64,000 bases of DNA from positions 186,001 to 250,000 of the forward strand of contig NZ_MSCT01000008.1 in NCBI RefSeq assembly GCF_001921865.1, given 5' to 3'. The notes beneath the pieces were generated by a model. That model was not told the origin of the DNA, did not search any database, and worked only from the letters and a program-made list of their open reading frames with translations. The stretch comes from Pseudomonas chlororaphis. Lineage in GTDB: Bacteria; Pseudomonadota; Gammaproteobacteria; Pseudomonadales; Pseudomonadaceae. How positions within the stretch are numbered: the first letter of the stretch is position 1; every line of letters begins with the position of its first letter. Made by a program: the position numbers and the translations under genes. Shown here one piece after another: positions 21,169-29,777 of the stretch.

Positions 21169-22347
21169 TCAGATCCGGGCCAGCGCCTGGGCCAGGTCGG
21201 CGCGCAGATCCTCGACGTCCTCGACCCCCACCGACAGGCGCACCAGCCCGTCGCCGATGCCCAGCTGTGCCCGGGTTTGGGCGGGGATGGTGGCGTGGGT
21301 CATGATCGCCGGGTGCTCGATCAGGCTTTCCACGCCGCCCAGGCTCTCGGCCAGGGCGAAGATCCGTACGTTTTCCAGAAAGCGCCTGGCGCCGGCCAGG
21401 TCGCAGTCCAGGTCGAGGGAAATCATCCCGCCGAAGCCGTGCATCTGCCGCCGTGCCAGTTCGTGCTGCGGGTGCGAGGGCAGGCCGGGGTAGTAGACCC
21501 GCGCCACCTGCGGCTGGCGCTCCAGCCATTGCGCCAATTCCAGGGCATTGCTGCAGTGGCGCTCCATGCGCAGCGCCAGGGTCTTCACCCCGCGCAGGGT
21601 GAGGAAGGCGTCGAACGGTCCGGCGATCGCCCCCACGGCGTTCTGCAGGAAGCCCAGGCGCTCGGCCAGGTCAGGGTTCTGTCCGACCACGGCGATGCCG
21701 CCGATTACGTCGGAGTGGCCGTTCAGGTATTTGGTCGTCGAGTGCAGCACGATATCGAAACCCAGCTCCAGCGGGCGCTGGATCCACGGGCTGGCGAAGG
21801 TATTGTCGGCCACGCAGACGATGCCCCGGGCCCGGCAGATCCGGGCGATGGCGGCGAGATCGATGAGGCGCAGCAGGGGATTGCTCGGTGTCTCGACCAT
21901 GACCATCCGCGTGTCGTCCTGCAACGCTGCTTCAAAGGCCGAGAGATCGGTCAGGTCGACGAAGCTGAAACGATGCCCGGCGCTGCGCTGGCGCACCTTG
22001 TCGAGCAGGCGGAAGGTGCCGCCGTATAGGTCGTTGCCGGAGACGATGTGCGCGCCGGCGTCGAGCAGTTCGAGCACGGTGGAAATCGCCGCCAGCCCGG
22101 AGGCGAAGGCAAAGGCCTGGGTGCCGCCCTCGAGGTCCGCCACGCAACGCTCCAGCGCCCAGCGCGTGGGGTTGTGCGAGCGCCCGTAGTCGAGGCCCTT
22201 GTGCACCCCGGGGCTTTGCTGGGCGTAGGTGGAGTTGGCGTAGATCGGCGGCATCAGCGCCCCGGTGGACGGGTCGGGGGTTTGTCCGGCATGGATCACC
22301 CGCGTGGCGAAGGCCCGCGGTGCGGCGTTTTCATCGTGTTGGCTCAT
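21169..22347 (-). CDS. cystathionine gamma-lyase / gamma-synthase family enzyme
   Basis: A 392-residue PLP enzyme of the Cys/Met metabolism family. The PLP lysine is Lys206 in LHSTTKYLNGHSD. Other marks are YGRSHNPTR near residue 54, the FASGLAAIS phosphate loop near 81, and VETPSNPLLRLIDL near 151. It overlaps an upstream cystathionine beta-synthase gene by four bases (ATGA), so gamma-lyase (cystathionine to cysteine, 2-oxobutyrate and ammonia) is more likely than gamma-synthase. This matches the paired PA0399/PA0400 type of Pseudomonas. Start at ATG 22347 (MSQHDENAAP); the frame stays open further upstream inside the neighbouring gene. Confidence 0.9.
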   Translation of the reverse strand: MSQHDENAAPRAFATRVIHAGQTPDPSTGALMPPIYANSTYAQQSPGVHKGLDYGRSHNPTRWALERCVADLEGGTQAFAFASGLAAISTVLELLDAGAHIVSGNDLYGGTFRLLDKVRQRSAGHRFSFVDLTDLSAFEAALQDDTRMVMVETPSNPLLRLIDLAAIARICRARGIVCVADNTFASPWIQRPLELGFDIVLHSTTKYLNGHSDVIGGIAVVGQNPDLAERLGFLQNAVGAIAGPFDAFLTLRGVKTLALRMERHCSNALELAQWLERQPQVARVYYPGLPSHPQHELARRQMHGFGGMISLDLDCDLAGARRFLENVRIFALAESLGGVESLIEHPAIMTHATIPAQTRAQLGIGDGLVRLSVGVEDVEDLRADLAQALARI

Positions 22348-23720
22348 GGCAGGGATCTCCGTAAGTGGTTGAGCATGTCGACCCGGGTAATCAGGCCATG
22401 GAAGCCTGCGGAATCCTGGATGATCGCCACCAGGCCGCGGTCGAGTTCCGCCTCCAGCTCGGCCAGGCTGGCGTCCGGAGGTAGGGTTTCCAATTGATCG
22501 GTCATGGCGCTGGCCACGTGCTTGCGAAAGTGCGCGGCGTCTTCGTGCACGCCCAGCAGGATATCCGATTCGTCGATCACCCCCACCAACCGCTGGCCGT
22601 CCACCAGAACCGGCAGTTGCGAGACATCGGCCAGGCGCATGCGCTGGAAGGCGGTGAGCAGGGTGTCGTCCGGGCCCACGCTGATCACCCGGCCGTCCTC
22701 GAAGCGCCGGGCGATCAGGTCGCGCAGGTCGCCGTAGCGCTTGGGTTGCAGCAGGCCCTGGTCGTTCATCCATTGGTCGTTATAGACCTTCGACAAGTAG
22801 CGGGTGCCGGTGTCGCAGACGAAGCTGACCACCCGTTTCGGTTCGGTCTGCTCGCGGCAGTAGCGCAGGGCCGCCGCCAGCAGGGTGCCGGTCGAGGAAC
22901 CGCCGAGAATGCCCTCGGCGCGCAGCAACTGTCGGGCGTGGTCGAAGCTTTCCTCGTCGCTGATCGAATAGGCGCGGCGCACGCTGGACAGGTCGGCAAT
23001 AGACGGAATGAAGTCTTCGCCGATGCCTTCCACGGCCCAGGAACCAGGGGTGCCCAGGGTGCCGCTGCGGCTGTACTCGGCCATCACCGAGCCCGTCGGA
23101 TCGGCCAGGACCATGGCCAGGTCTGGCTGTACCCGGCGGAAGAAGCGAGTCAGGCCGGTCAGCGTGCCGGCGGAACCGACGCCGACCACGATGGCGTCCA
23201 CATCGTGTTGGGTCTGTGCCCAGATTTCCGGCGCGGTGCTGCATTCGTGGGCCAGTGGATTGGCCGGGTTGTTGAACTGGTCGGCGAAAAAGGCCCCGGG
23301 AATTTCCCCCGCGAGTTTCGCCGCCACGTCCTGATAATACTCGGGGTGGCCCTTGCCCACGTCGGAACGGGTGATGTGCACTTCGGCGCCCATCGCCTTG
23401 AGGTGCAGGACCTTCTCGGTGGACATCTTGTCCGGCACCACCAGCACGACCCGGTAGCCCTTGGCGCGGCCGACCAGGGCCAGGCCCAGGCCGGTGTTGC
23501 CGGCGGTGGCCTCGACTATGGTGCCGCCGGGGCGCAGGCGGCCGTCGCGCTCGGCGGCGTCGATCATCGCCAGGCCGATGCGGTCCTTGATCGAACCGCC
23601 GGGGTTCTGCGATTCCAGCTTGAGAAACAGGGTACAGGGGCCGGTATCGAAGCGGCTGACACGCACCAGCGGCGTGTTGCCGATCAGTTCGAGCACGGCG
23701 GGACGGGAGTCGTTTGGCAT
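22344..23720 (-). CDS. cystathionine beta-synthase
   Basis: A 458-residue PLP enzyme with the cysteine-synthase fold: LELIGNTPLVRV, the PLP Lys45 in NPGGSIKDRIG, EATAGNTGLGLA, and GVGSAGTLTG for phosphate binding. A C-terminal Bateman module of two CBS domains (about 335-458) follows. Ending in CBS domains distinguishes it from plain cysteine synthases. The reaction is homocysteine plus serine to cystathionine, the first step of reverse transsulfuration; the next gene supplies the second step. Whether the CBS module binds S-adenosylmethionine, as in animals, cannot be told from sequence. Confidence 0.92.
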   Translation of the reverse strand: MPNDSRPAVLELIGNTPLVRVSRFDTGPCTLFLKLESQNPGGSIKDRIGLAMIDAAERDGRLRPGGTIVEATAGNTGLGLALVGRAKGYRVVLVVPDKMSTEKVLHLKAMGAEVHITRSDVGKGHPEYYQDVAAKLAGEIPGAFFADQFNNPANPLAHECSTAPEIWAQTQHDVDAIVVGVGSAGTLTGLTRFFRRVQPDLAMVLADPTGSVMAEYSRSGTLGTPGSWAVEGIGEDFIPSIADLSSVRRAYSISDEESFDHARQLLRAEGILGGSSTGTLLAAALRYCREQTEPKRVVSFVCDTGTRYLSKVYNDQWMNDQGLLQPKRYGDLRDLIARRFEDGRVISVGPDDTLLTAFQRMRLADVSQLPVLVDGQRLVGVIDESDILLGVHEDAAHFRKHVASAMTDQLETLPPDASLAELEAELDRGLVAIIQDSAGFHGLITRVDMLNHLRRSLP

Positions 23721-23894
23721 GTCGTCACCTCGCTGCGCGCAGTGGCGCTGGATGGACAGCGATCGGCGGCGAGTCGTCGCGCACCGGTCGCGGGCAATGC
23801 ATCGTTTGGACCTTAGGCCGGGATTCCATCAGCCGCAACCGCGCGTGGCCAGCCGGTGCCTCGTTGCGTGGTCCTGTACAGGCCGCGCCACCGG

Positions 23895-24782
23895 CTACAG
23901 GGGGTGCGGCGGCGTCTTGCCTTTGGGCAGCTCGATTCGTTCGCTTTCCCCCGGCACCGTCGGCCAGTCGCCCGCGGCCCAGCGTTGGCGTGCTTCGTCG
24001 ATGCGCGCCGGGTCGCTGGAAACGAAGTTCCAGTTGATGCGACGCGCCCCGTCCAGCGGCGCCCCGCCGAACAGCACGGCATGGCAGTCGCTGTCGGCGA
24101 ACAGTGTCGGGGTGGTCCCTGCGGGCAGGATCACCAAGGCATGGGCTTCGACAGGCTCGCCGTCCAGCTGGGCGTCGCCCTCGAGCACGTACAGCGCGCG
24201 CTCCTCGTGTTCGGCGGGGATCAGCAGGGTCGTCGCCGTCTGCAGGTGCAGTTCGGCATACAGGGTCGGGGAGAGCACGGGAACCGGCGACTCCAGGCAG
24301 AAGCCGGTGCCGGCGATCATGCGGATCGTTACCCCGAGGTTGTCGCTCACCGGCAAGGTCGCGGCCGGGTGATGGCTGTAGTGCCCCGGGCCTTGTTCAT
24401 GGGCCTTGGGCGAGGCCAGCCAGACTTGTAGGCCGTGCATGCCGAAATCGCTGTCGAGCAGCGCCTGCGGGGTGCGTTCGACATGGGCGATGGCGCTGCC
24501 GGCGGTCATCCAGCTGACATCCCCCTGGTTCACCACCTGGTCGGAGCCCAGGCTGTCCTTGTGCTGGATCTGGCCCTGGAACAGGTAGGTCAGTGTCGAC
24601 AGGCCGATATGCGGGTGCTGGCGGATATTCATGCCTTTGCCCGCCGGATAGCGGGTGGGCAGCATGTGATCGAAAAACACGAAGGGCCCGACGCTGCGGC
24701 ATTGGGCCGAGGGCAGCGGACGCAGGATCGGTTGGCCTTCGACGTCCTCGGCGCGGGGGCGGATCACGAGCGGTGTGTTCAT
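23895..24782 (-). CDS. pirin family protein
   Basis: A 295-residue bicupin. The N-terminal cupin contains the metal-site pattern FVFFDHMLP, then RQHPHIGLSTLTYLFQG and the GDVSWMTAGSAIAHVE strand with a conserved Glu. The C-terminal cupin includes HEERALYVLEG. Bacterial pirins include quercetinases and regulators of pyruvate metabolism; the substrate here is unknown. The start is ATG 24782 (MNTPLVIRPRAEDVEG), although the frame is open upstream. It lies 62 bases downstream of osmC on the same strand and may be co-transcribed with it. Confidence 0.88.
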   Translation of the reverse strand: MNTPLVIRPRAEDVEGQPILRPLPSAQCRSVGPFVFFDHMLPTRYPAGKGMNIRQHPHIGLSTLTYLFQGQIQHKDSLGSDQVVNQGDVSWMTAGSAIAHVERTPQALLDSDFGMHGLQVWLASPKAHEQGPGHYSHHPAATLPVSDNLGVTIRMIAGTGFCLESPVPVLSPTLYAELHLQTATTLLIPAEHEERALYVLEGDAQLDGEPVEAHALVILPAGTTPTLFADSDCHAVLFGGAPLDGARRINWNFVSSDPARIDEARQRWAAGDWPTVPGESERIELPKGKTPPHPL

Positions 24783-24844
24783 GGTGGATTCCAGGCTGTT
24801 CGGGTTATGCCCGGGAGCATAACCCGCTTGTGCGAGCCATGGCG

Positions 24845-25261
24845 TTATTGGCTGAACGCGCCTTCGGAGAGGTGGGTCTCGATGCTGACTTCGGCGGTGG
24901 TCATCAGCTTGTGGATCGGGCAACGGTCGGCGACGCGATGCAGTTCCTCGCGTTGGGCGTCGGTCAGCACGCCCTTGAGGGTCAGCTTGACGTGCAGCGC
25001 GTATTGGCCTTTCTGCTCCTGGCTGTTGTCGTGCTTGACCTCGACCGTCACCCCGGTCAGCGGAATCTGTTTTTTCTGCGCATACAGCTTGAGAGTCAGG
25101 GCCTTGCAGGCGCCCAGCGCGGCGTCGAAAAAGCCGTGGGGTTCCGGCGCGGAGCCTTCGCCGCCCAGGGTCTTGGGCAGGTCGGCGAACAGTTGATGAT
25201 CGTCGATCTGGATGCTGTGGCGGAAACCTTCGCTGGATTCGGTGTTGACGGTGATAGTCAT
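24845..25261 (-). CDS. OsmC family peroxide-reducing protein
   Basis: A 138-residue OsmC/Ohr-fold protein. The two redox cysteines expected for thiol peroxidase chemistry are in GACKALTLKLYA (about residue 49) and DRCPIHKLM (about 114), the YhfA-like subgroup pattern. GAGG precedes the ATG at 25261 with good spacing. The family protects against organic hydroperoxides or handles small electrophiles. It is divergent from the secreted DUF3859 protein. Confidence 0.88.
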   Translation of the reverse strand: MTITVNTESSEGFRHSIQIDDHQLFADLPKTLGGEGSAPEPHGFFDAALGACKALTLKLYAQKKQIPLTGVTVEVKHDNSQEQKGQYALHVKLTLKGVLTDAQREELHRVADRCPIHKLMTTAEVSIETHLSEGAFSQ

Positions 25262-25474
25262 GGCGGACCTCGGGCAGTGGTGAGTGATAGAAACGGACGT
25301 TGAAAAGGTGTTGCAGTTATAGAGCATTGCGCTGTCTGTGCGTTCCACTTTTTCCGCGCCGTGCCACCAGGGGCGCGCTTTGCCTGAAGAGAGCCGATGG
25401 CGGTGATGATGATCTGTCATCAGCCTGTCATGCCTGCGTCATAGGCTCGCGCCATCTCAATCAAGGAGCGCGAT

Positions 25475-25939
25475 ATGCACCTCACCCGTTTAAGCGCATT
25501 GGCGGCGCTGATGCTGCTCAGTGGCCTGGCCAATGCCGAAGTCCGTGTCGAAGGCCCGGTGGAATATGGAGTGTTCGAGGGGCCGAAGGCCGCGTTGCAG
25601 TCCGGCGAGCGGGTGCTGCGTCGCAGCAACGAGAAGATCGAGCAGACCGAGATCGTGCCTGCCAGGCTGGGCACCAAGTTCGGCCTGCGTTACCAGCTGG
25701 TCGGCAAGGTGGCCGACGATGTGCCGCTGACCCTGCTGTATTTCACCCCGGGTATCCGGACCCCGGACGGCCTGCGTCACGACAAGTTCGAAGTGACCCA
25801 GAAACTGGTGCCGGGCGCGCCGCAGGACATCATGGCCTACGAGTTCACCGAGACTCATGAGGCGATCCCCGGCGAGTGGCGTTTTATGGTGTTCCAGGGC
25901 GATCGTTTGCTGGCGCAGCAGCGTTTTACTGTGCGCTGA
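25475..25939 (+). CDS. secreted DUF3859 family protein
   Basis: A 154-residue exported protein with signal peptide MHLTRLSALAALMLLSGLANA (cleavage after about residue 21). The mature part is a predicted all-beta domain with EVRVEGPVEYGVFEG at its start and WRFMVFQGDRLLAQQRFTV at its end, the arrangement of DUF3859 proteins, perhaps an immunoglobulin-like fold. AAGGAGCG precedes the start. No catalytic motif is visible; function unknown. Confidence 0.8.
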   Translation: MHLTRLSALAALMLLSGLANAEVRVEGPVEYGVFEGPKAALQSGERVLRRSNEKIEQTEIVPARLGTKFGLRYQLVGKVADDVPLTLLYFTPGIRTPDGLRHDKFEVTQKLVPGAPQDIMAYEFTETHEAIPGEWRFMVFQGDRLLAQQRFTVR

Positions 25940-25994
25940 ATCGTTTACGCTCGAGCATTGGAGTGCTTGGGCGTTTTGATATCACGTTTTCGTC

Positions 25995-26021
25995 TTAAGC
26001 AAATTTTCCATGACCCGATAC
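25995..26021 (+). promoter_or_regulatory. candidate FliA (sigma-28) promoter before a chemoreceptor gene
   Basis: TTAA (25995-25998), a 15-base spacer, then CCCGATAC (26014-26021). This resembles the flagellar class TAAA-N15-GCCGATAA in spacing and at most positions, and is 55 bases upstream of the chemoreceptor start. Confidence 0.45.
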
Positions 26022-26076
26022 TTTCAAGAGCAGCCCGCTGCATGGCGAATGCAGCGTTTTTGGAAGGAACCGGAGA

Positions 26077-27702
26077 ATGAGCATCAGGAATCTGAATATT
26101 GCGCCGCGCGCGAGCCTGGGTTTCGGCTTGTTGGCGTTGATGGTGTTTGGCCTGGGGGCGTTTGCCCTGCTACAGATGTCGAACATGCGCGCGCAATCCG
26201 ACGAGGTCGACAACAACTGGCTGCCCAGTGTGATGTCGGTGGGCGAAATGAATCAGGACCTGTTGCGGATCCGTGTGCTGACCATGCGCTTGCTGATCAA
26301 CCGTGCCCCCCAGGCCCTGGCCCAGAACGAAAGCAAGCTCAACGAGATCAAGCGCGGCATGACGACGGCTCAGGAGCGCTATGACGCGCTGATCGTGCTG
26401 CCGGAAGAGCGCGTGCTGTTCGAGCGCTACAAGACTGCCGAGAAACGCTACCTCGAGCATCAGGACCAGGTAATGGCGCTGTCGCAGCAGGGGCGGGTCG
26501 AGGACGCGGTGGCGGTGGTCAATGGCGAGATGAGCCAACTGGCCGACGAACTGGCGGGCACCCTCAACGAATTGGTGGCCTTGAACCGGCACAACGCCAA
26601 CCTGGCCACCGAACTGGCCCGGGCGGTGTTCAAAAATGCCAAGGTCTGGGTGGTCGTGATGATCGTGGTGGCTGGCCTGCTGACCATCATCCTGGCCCTG
26701 ATGCTCACTCGCAGCATCGTCCTGCCGCTTTCGCAATCGTTGAACGTGGCCGAAGTGGTGGCGGGCGGCGACCTGACCGAAGACATCCGTATCCATGGCA
26801 AGGATGAGCCGGCCCGCCTGCTGCAGGCGCTCAAGGCCATGCAGCACAGCCTGCGGGAAACCATCCGGCGCATCTCCGATTCGTCCAGCCAGTTGGCTTC
26901 CGCGTCGGAAGAACTCAGTTGCGTGACCGAGGACGCCACCCGCGGCCTGCACCAGCAGAGCCAGGAGATCGAGCAGGCGGCCACCGCGGTGAACCAGATG
27001 ACCGCCGCGGTGGAGGAGGTGGCCAGCAATGCCGTGGCGACCTCCGAGGCCTCCCGCCAGTCCGACCGGATTGCCCAGCACGGGCGTGAGCAGGTGCAGC
27101 AGACGGTGCAGTCGATCGAGTCCCTGGCCGACGATGTGACGGCCAACGCCTCCCAGGTCGAAGAGCTGGCGCAGAAGGTGTACGGCATCAGCAAGGTACT
27201 GGATGTGATTCGTTCGGTGGCCGAGCAGACCAACCTGCTGGCGCTGAACGCGGCCATCGAGGCGGCGCGGGCCGGGGACGCCGGGCGCGGGTTTGCGGTG
27301 GTGGCGGACGAAGTGCGGGCGCTGGCCCATCGCACCCAGCAATCGACCCAGGAAATCGAGCAGATGATCGGCGGCATCCAGCTGGGCACCGATCAGGCGG
27401 TCAGTTCCATGCAGCAGAGCAACAGCCGGGCTCGTTCGACCCTGGAGTTGGCCAAGGCGGCCGGGGCGGCATTGGAGGAGATTGCCGGAGCCATCACCCT
27501 GATCAACGAACGCAATACGGTAATCGCCAGTGCCTCGGAGGAGCAGGCGGCGGTAGCTCGGGAGGTGGACCGCAACCTGATGAATATTCGCGATCTGGCG
27601 ATGCAGACCTCGGCCGGGGCCAACCAGACCAGTGCGGCGAGCCAGGAACTGTCGCGGCTGGCGGTGGACCTGAACGCCATGGTGGCGCGCTTCTCGGTGT
27701 AG
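26077..27702 (+). CDS. methyl-accepting chemotaxis protein, four-helix-bundle sensor
   Basis: A 541-residue chemoreceptor. TM1 is at about residues 11-33. A periplasmic helical region (about 34-190) has the 4HB_MCP pattern (SNMRAQSDEVDNNWLPSV...RVLTMRLLIN), then TM2 at about 191-213 and HAMP at about 214-265. A long cytoplasmic signalling domain has the hairpin-tip motif [18 protein letters not shown] near residue 383. There is no C-terminal CheR-tethering pentapeptide. The ligand is unknown. Its position between DUF3859 and fabB matches PA1608 of P. aeruginosa. Confidence 0.93.
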   Translation: MSIRNLNIAPRASLGFGLLALMVFGLGAFALLQMSNMRAQSDEVDNNWLPSVMSVGEMNQDLLRIRVLTMRLLINRAPQALAQNESKLNEIKRGMTTAQERYDALIVLPEERVLFERYKTAEKRYLEHQDQVMALSQQGRVEDAVAVVNGEMSQLADELAGTLNELVALNRHNANLATELARAVFKNAKVWVVVMIVVAGLLTIILALMLTRSIVLPLSQSLNVAEVVAGGDLTEDIRIHGKDEPARLLQALKAMQHSLRETIRRISDSSSQLASASEELSCVTEDATRGLHQQSQEIEQAATAVNQMTAAVEEVASNAVATSEASRQSDRIAQHGREQVQQTVQSIESLADDVTANASQVEELAQKVYGISKVLDVIRSVAEQTNLLALNAAIEAARAGDAGRGFAVVADEVRALAHRTQQSTQEIEQMIGGIQLGTDQAVSSMQQSNSRARSTLELAKAAGAALEEIAGAITLINERNTVIASASEEQAAVAREVDRNLMNIRDLAMQTSAGANQTSAASQELSRLAVDLNAMVARFSV

Positions 27703-27729
27703 CGGTGTTCTGCAGGAGCGTCGTCCAAT

Positions 27730-27760
27730 AAAAAACGCCCCGAAGGTCGGGGCGTTTTTC
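27730..27760. terminator. bidirectional terminator between chemoreceptor gene and fabB
   Basis: AAAAAACGCCCCG-AAGG-TCGGGGCGTTTTT: symmetrical stem with flanking A and T runs between convergent genes. Confidence 0.93.
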
Positions 27761-27781
27761 ATGGGGGCTAAGCAGTGAGGC

Positions 27782-29002
27782 TTACTTGCCCTGCCAGCGC
27801 TTCAGGACCAGGGTGGCGTTGGTGCCGCCGAAGCCGAAGCTGTTGCTCATCACGGTGTTGATGGTGGCGTTTTCGCGGGTCTTGGTCAGCACCGGCAGAT
27901 CGGCCACTTCCGGATCCAGCTCGTCGATGTTGGCGGAACCGGCAATGAAGTTGCCTTCCATCATCAGCATGCAGTAGATCGCTTCGTGAACGCCGGCGGC
28001 GCCCAGGGAGTGGCCCGACAGGCTCTTGGTGGAGCTGATGGCCGGAGCCTTGTCGCCGAACACTTCACGCACGCCCTTCATTTCCGCGACGTCGCCGACC
28101 GGGGTCGAGGTGCCGTGGGTGTTCAGGTAGTCGATCGGCGTGTCGACGGTGGACATGGCCATCTGCATGCAACGGATCGCACCTTCGCCGCTCGGAGCCA
28201 CCATGTCGTAGCCGTCGGACGTCGCGCCGTAGCCAACGATTTCGGCGTAGATCTTCGCGCCACGGGCCAGAGCGTGCTCCAGCTCCTCGACCACGACCAT
28301 GCCGCCACCGCCGGCGATGACGAAACCGTCACGGTCGGCGTCGTAGGCGCGGGAGGCCTTTTCCGGGGTGTCGTTGCGCTTGCTGGACAGGGCGCCCATG
28401 GCGTCGAACAGGAACGACTGGCTCCAGTGTTCTTCTTCGCCGCCGCCGGCGAACACGATGTCCTGCTTGCCCATCTGGATCTGTTCCATGGCGGTACCGA
28501 TGCAATGGGCACTGGTGGCGCAGGCAGAAGCGATGGAGTAGTTCAGGCCCTTGATCTTGAACGGCGTGGCCAGGCAGGCGGAAACGGTGCTGCTCATGGT
28601 GCGGGTAACGCGGTACGGGCCGACGCGCTTGACGCCTTTCTCGCGCAGGATGTCCAGCGCTTCCATCTGGTTCAGGGTGGACGCGCCGCCGGAGCCGGCG
28701 ATCAGGCCGGTACGCGGGTTGGAAACCTGCTCTTCGGTCAGGCCGGAGTCGGTGATCGCGTCTTTCATGGCCAGGTAGGCGTAAGCCGCTGCGTGGCCGA
28801 CGAAGCGATAGATCTTGCGATCGATCAGCTCTTCGAGGTTGAGGTCAATGGAGCCGGAAACCTGGCTACGCAGACCCATTTCGGCATATTCCGGGTTGAA
28901 GCGGATGCCAGGGCGGCTTGCACGCAGGTTAGCGGAGACGGTCTCTTTGTCATTGCCCAGGCACGAAACAATACCCAGACCAGTGATAACGACGCGGCGC
29001 AT
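27782..29002 (-). CDS. fabB: 3-oxoacyl-[acyl-carrier-protein] synthase I
   Basis: A 406-residue condensing enzyme. It is needed for elongation of the cis-3-decenoyl intermediate made by FabA, hence for unsaturated fatty acids. The catalytic triad is Cys161 in [14 protein letters not shown], His in [11 protein letters not shown] (about 296) and His in GHSLGAAG (about 331). Length and the N-terminus [18 protein letters not shown] are typical. It is 11 bases downstream of fabA and almost certainly co-transcribed. Confidence 0.97.
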   Translation of the reverse strand: MRRVVITGLGIVSCLGNDKETVSANLRASRPGIRFNPEYAEMGLRSQVSGSIDLNLEELIDRKIYRFVGHAAAYAYLAMKDAITDSGLTEEQVSNPRTGLIAGSGGASTLNQMEALDILREKGVKRVGPYRVTRTMSSTVSACLATPFKIKGLNYSIASACATSAHCIGTAMEQIQMGKQDIVFAGGGEEEHWSQSFLFDAMGALSSKRNDTPEKASRAYDADRDGFVIAGGGGMVVVEELEHALARGAKIYAEIVGYGATSDGYDMVAPSGEGAIRCMQMAMSTVDTPIDYLNTHGTSTPVGDVAEMKGVREVFGDKAPAISSTKSLSGHSLGAAGVHEAIYCMLMMEGNFIAGSANIDELDPEVADLPVLTKTRENATINTVMSNSFGFGGTNATLVLKRWQGK

Positions 29003-29013
29003 GCGGATAACCC

Positions 29014-29529
29014 TTAGAAGTTGTCAGTGGAGGTGAATACGCCGACCCGAAGGCCTTCGGCGGTGTAGATTTCGCGGCCGTCGACGCTGACCGAACCATC
29101 GGCGATGGCCATGTTCAGCTTGCCCTTCAGGACGCGTTTGATATGAATGTTATAGGTGACTTTCTTGGCGGTTGGCAGCACCTGACCGAAGAACTTCACT
29201 TCGCCCGAACCCAGGGCGCGGCCGCGGCCCGGCAGGCCTTGCCAGCCCAGGAAGAAACCGACCAGTTGCCACATGGCGTCGAGGCCCAGGCAGCCCGGCA
29301 TCACCGGATCGCCTTCGAAGTGGCAAGCGAAGAACCACAGGTCCGGAGTGATATCCAGCTCGGCGACCAATTCACCTTTGCCGTACTTGCCGCCTTCTTC
29401 GCTGATATGCGCGATGCGATCGACCATCAGCATGTTCGGGGCGGGCAGTTGCGCGTTACCTGGGCCGAACAGCTCACCGCGACTGCAGCGCAGCAGATCT
29501 TCCCGGGTAAAGGCGTTTTGTTTGGTCAT
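29014..29529 (-). CDS. fabA: 3-hydroxydecanoyl-ACP dehydratase/isomerase
   Basis: A 171-residue bifunctional enzyme dehydrating 3-hydroxydecanoyl-ACP and isomerising the trans-2 to the cis-3 product, the branch point to unsaturated fatty acids. The catalytic residues are His70 in [13 protein letters not shown] and Asp84 in CLGLDAMWQ. The start ATG is preceded by GAGGAGCTCGC. First gene of fabAB; a palindromic candidate operator lies about 135 bases upstream. Confidence 0.97.
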   Translation of the reverse strand: MTKQNAFTREDLLRCSRGELFGPGNAQLPAPNMLMVDRIAHISEEGGKYGKGELVAELDITPDLWFFACHFEGDPVMPGCLGLDAMWQLVGFFLGWQGLPGRGRALGSGEVKFFGQVLPTAKKVTYNIHIKRVLKGKLNMAIADGSVSVDGREIYTAEGLRVGVFTSTDNF

Positions 29530-29662
29530 GCGAGCTCCTCAATAGTCCCATTCGGCAGGGTGGGGCAAATCTTCCCGGCCGATCGAAGCGTTCATGCCTC
29601 GAGCCGGCAGCCTACTCATAGACTATTGCGTTGTAGTGAAAGTCACAGCACAAGGGACATGA

Positions 29663-29679
29663 ATGTACACTTGTGCACT
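29663..29679 (-). promoter_or_regulatory. candidate palindromic operator upstream of fabAB
   Basis: ATGTACACTTGTGCACT forms an imperfect inverted repeat (TGTACAC / GTGCACT) resembling the GTACA-NN-TGTAC style sites of FabR/DesT TetR-type regulators of unsaturated fatty acid genes. It lies in the 248-bp gap upstream of fabA. No other gene is visible in this gap. Confidence 0.4.
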
Positions 29680-29777
29680 GAAATTTTTATAAAGGTCCCG
29701 TCAGGGGCCCGTTCGGGTGCCTAAGACTGCCGCACTTTCGCCCGCCACGCCAGTCGCAGATGGTTGATAAATGCCTG

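Noticed and set aside
22348..22773. Longer form of the gamma-lyase (534 codons, upstream start)
   Set aside because: The extension lies in the coding region of the beta-synthase and has no family match; ATG at 22347 gives the standard length.
24783..24923. Longer form of pirin (342 codons)
   Set aside because: The extra N-terminus has no match and overlaps the start of the OsmC region; MNTPLVIRP is the usual start.
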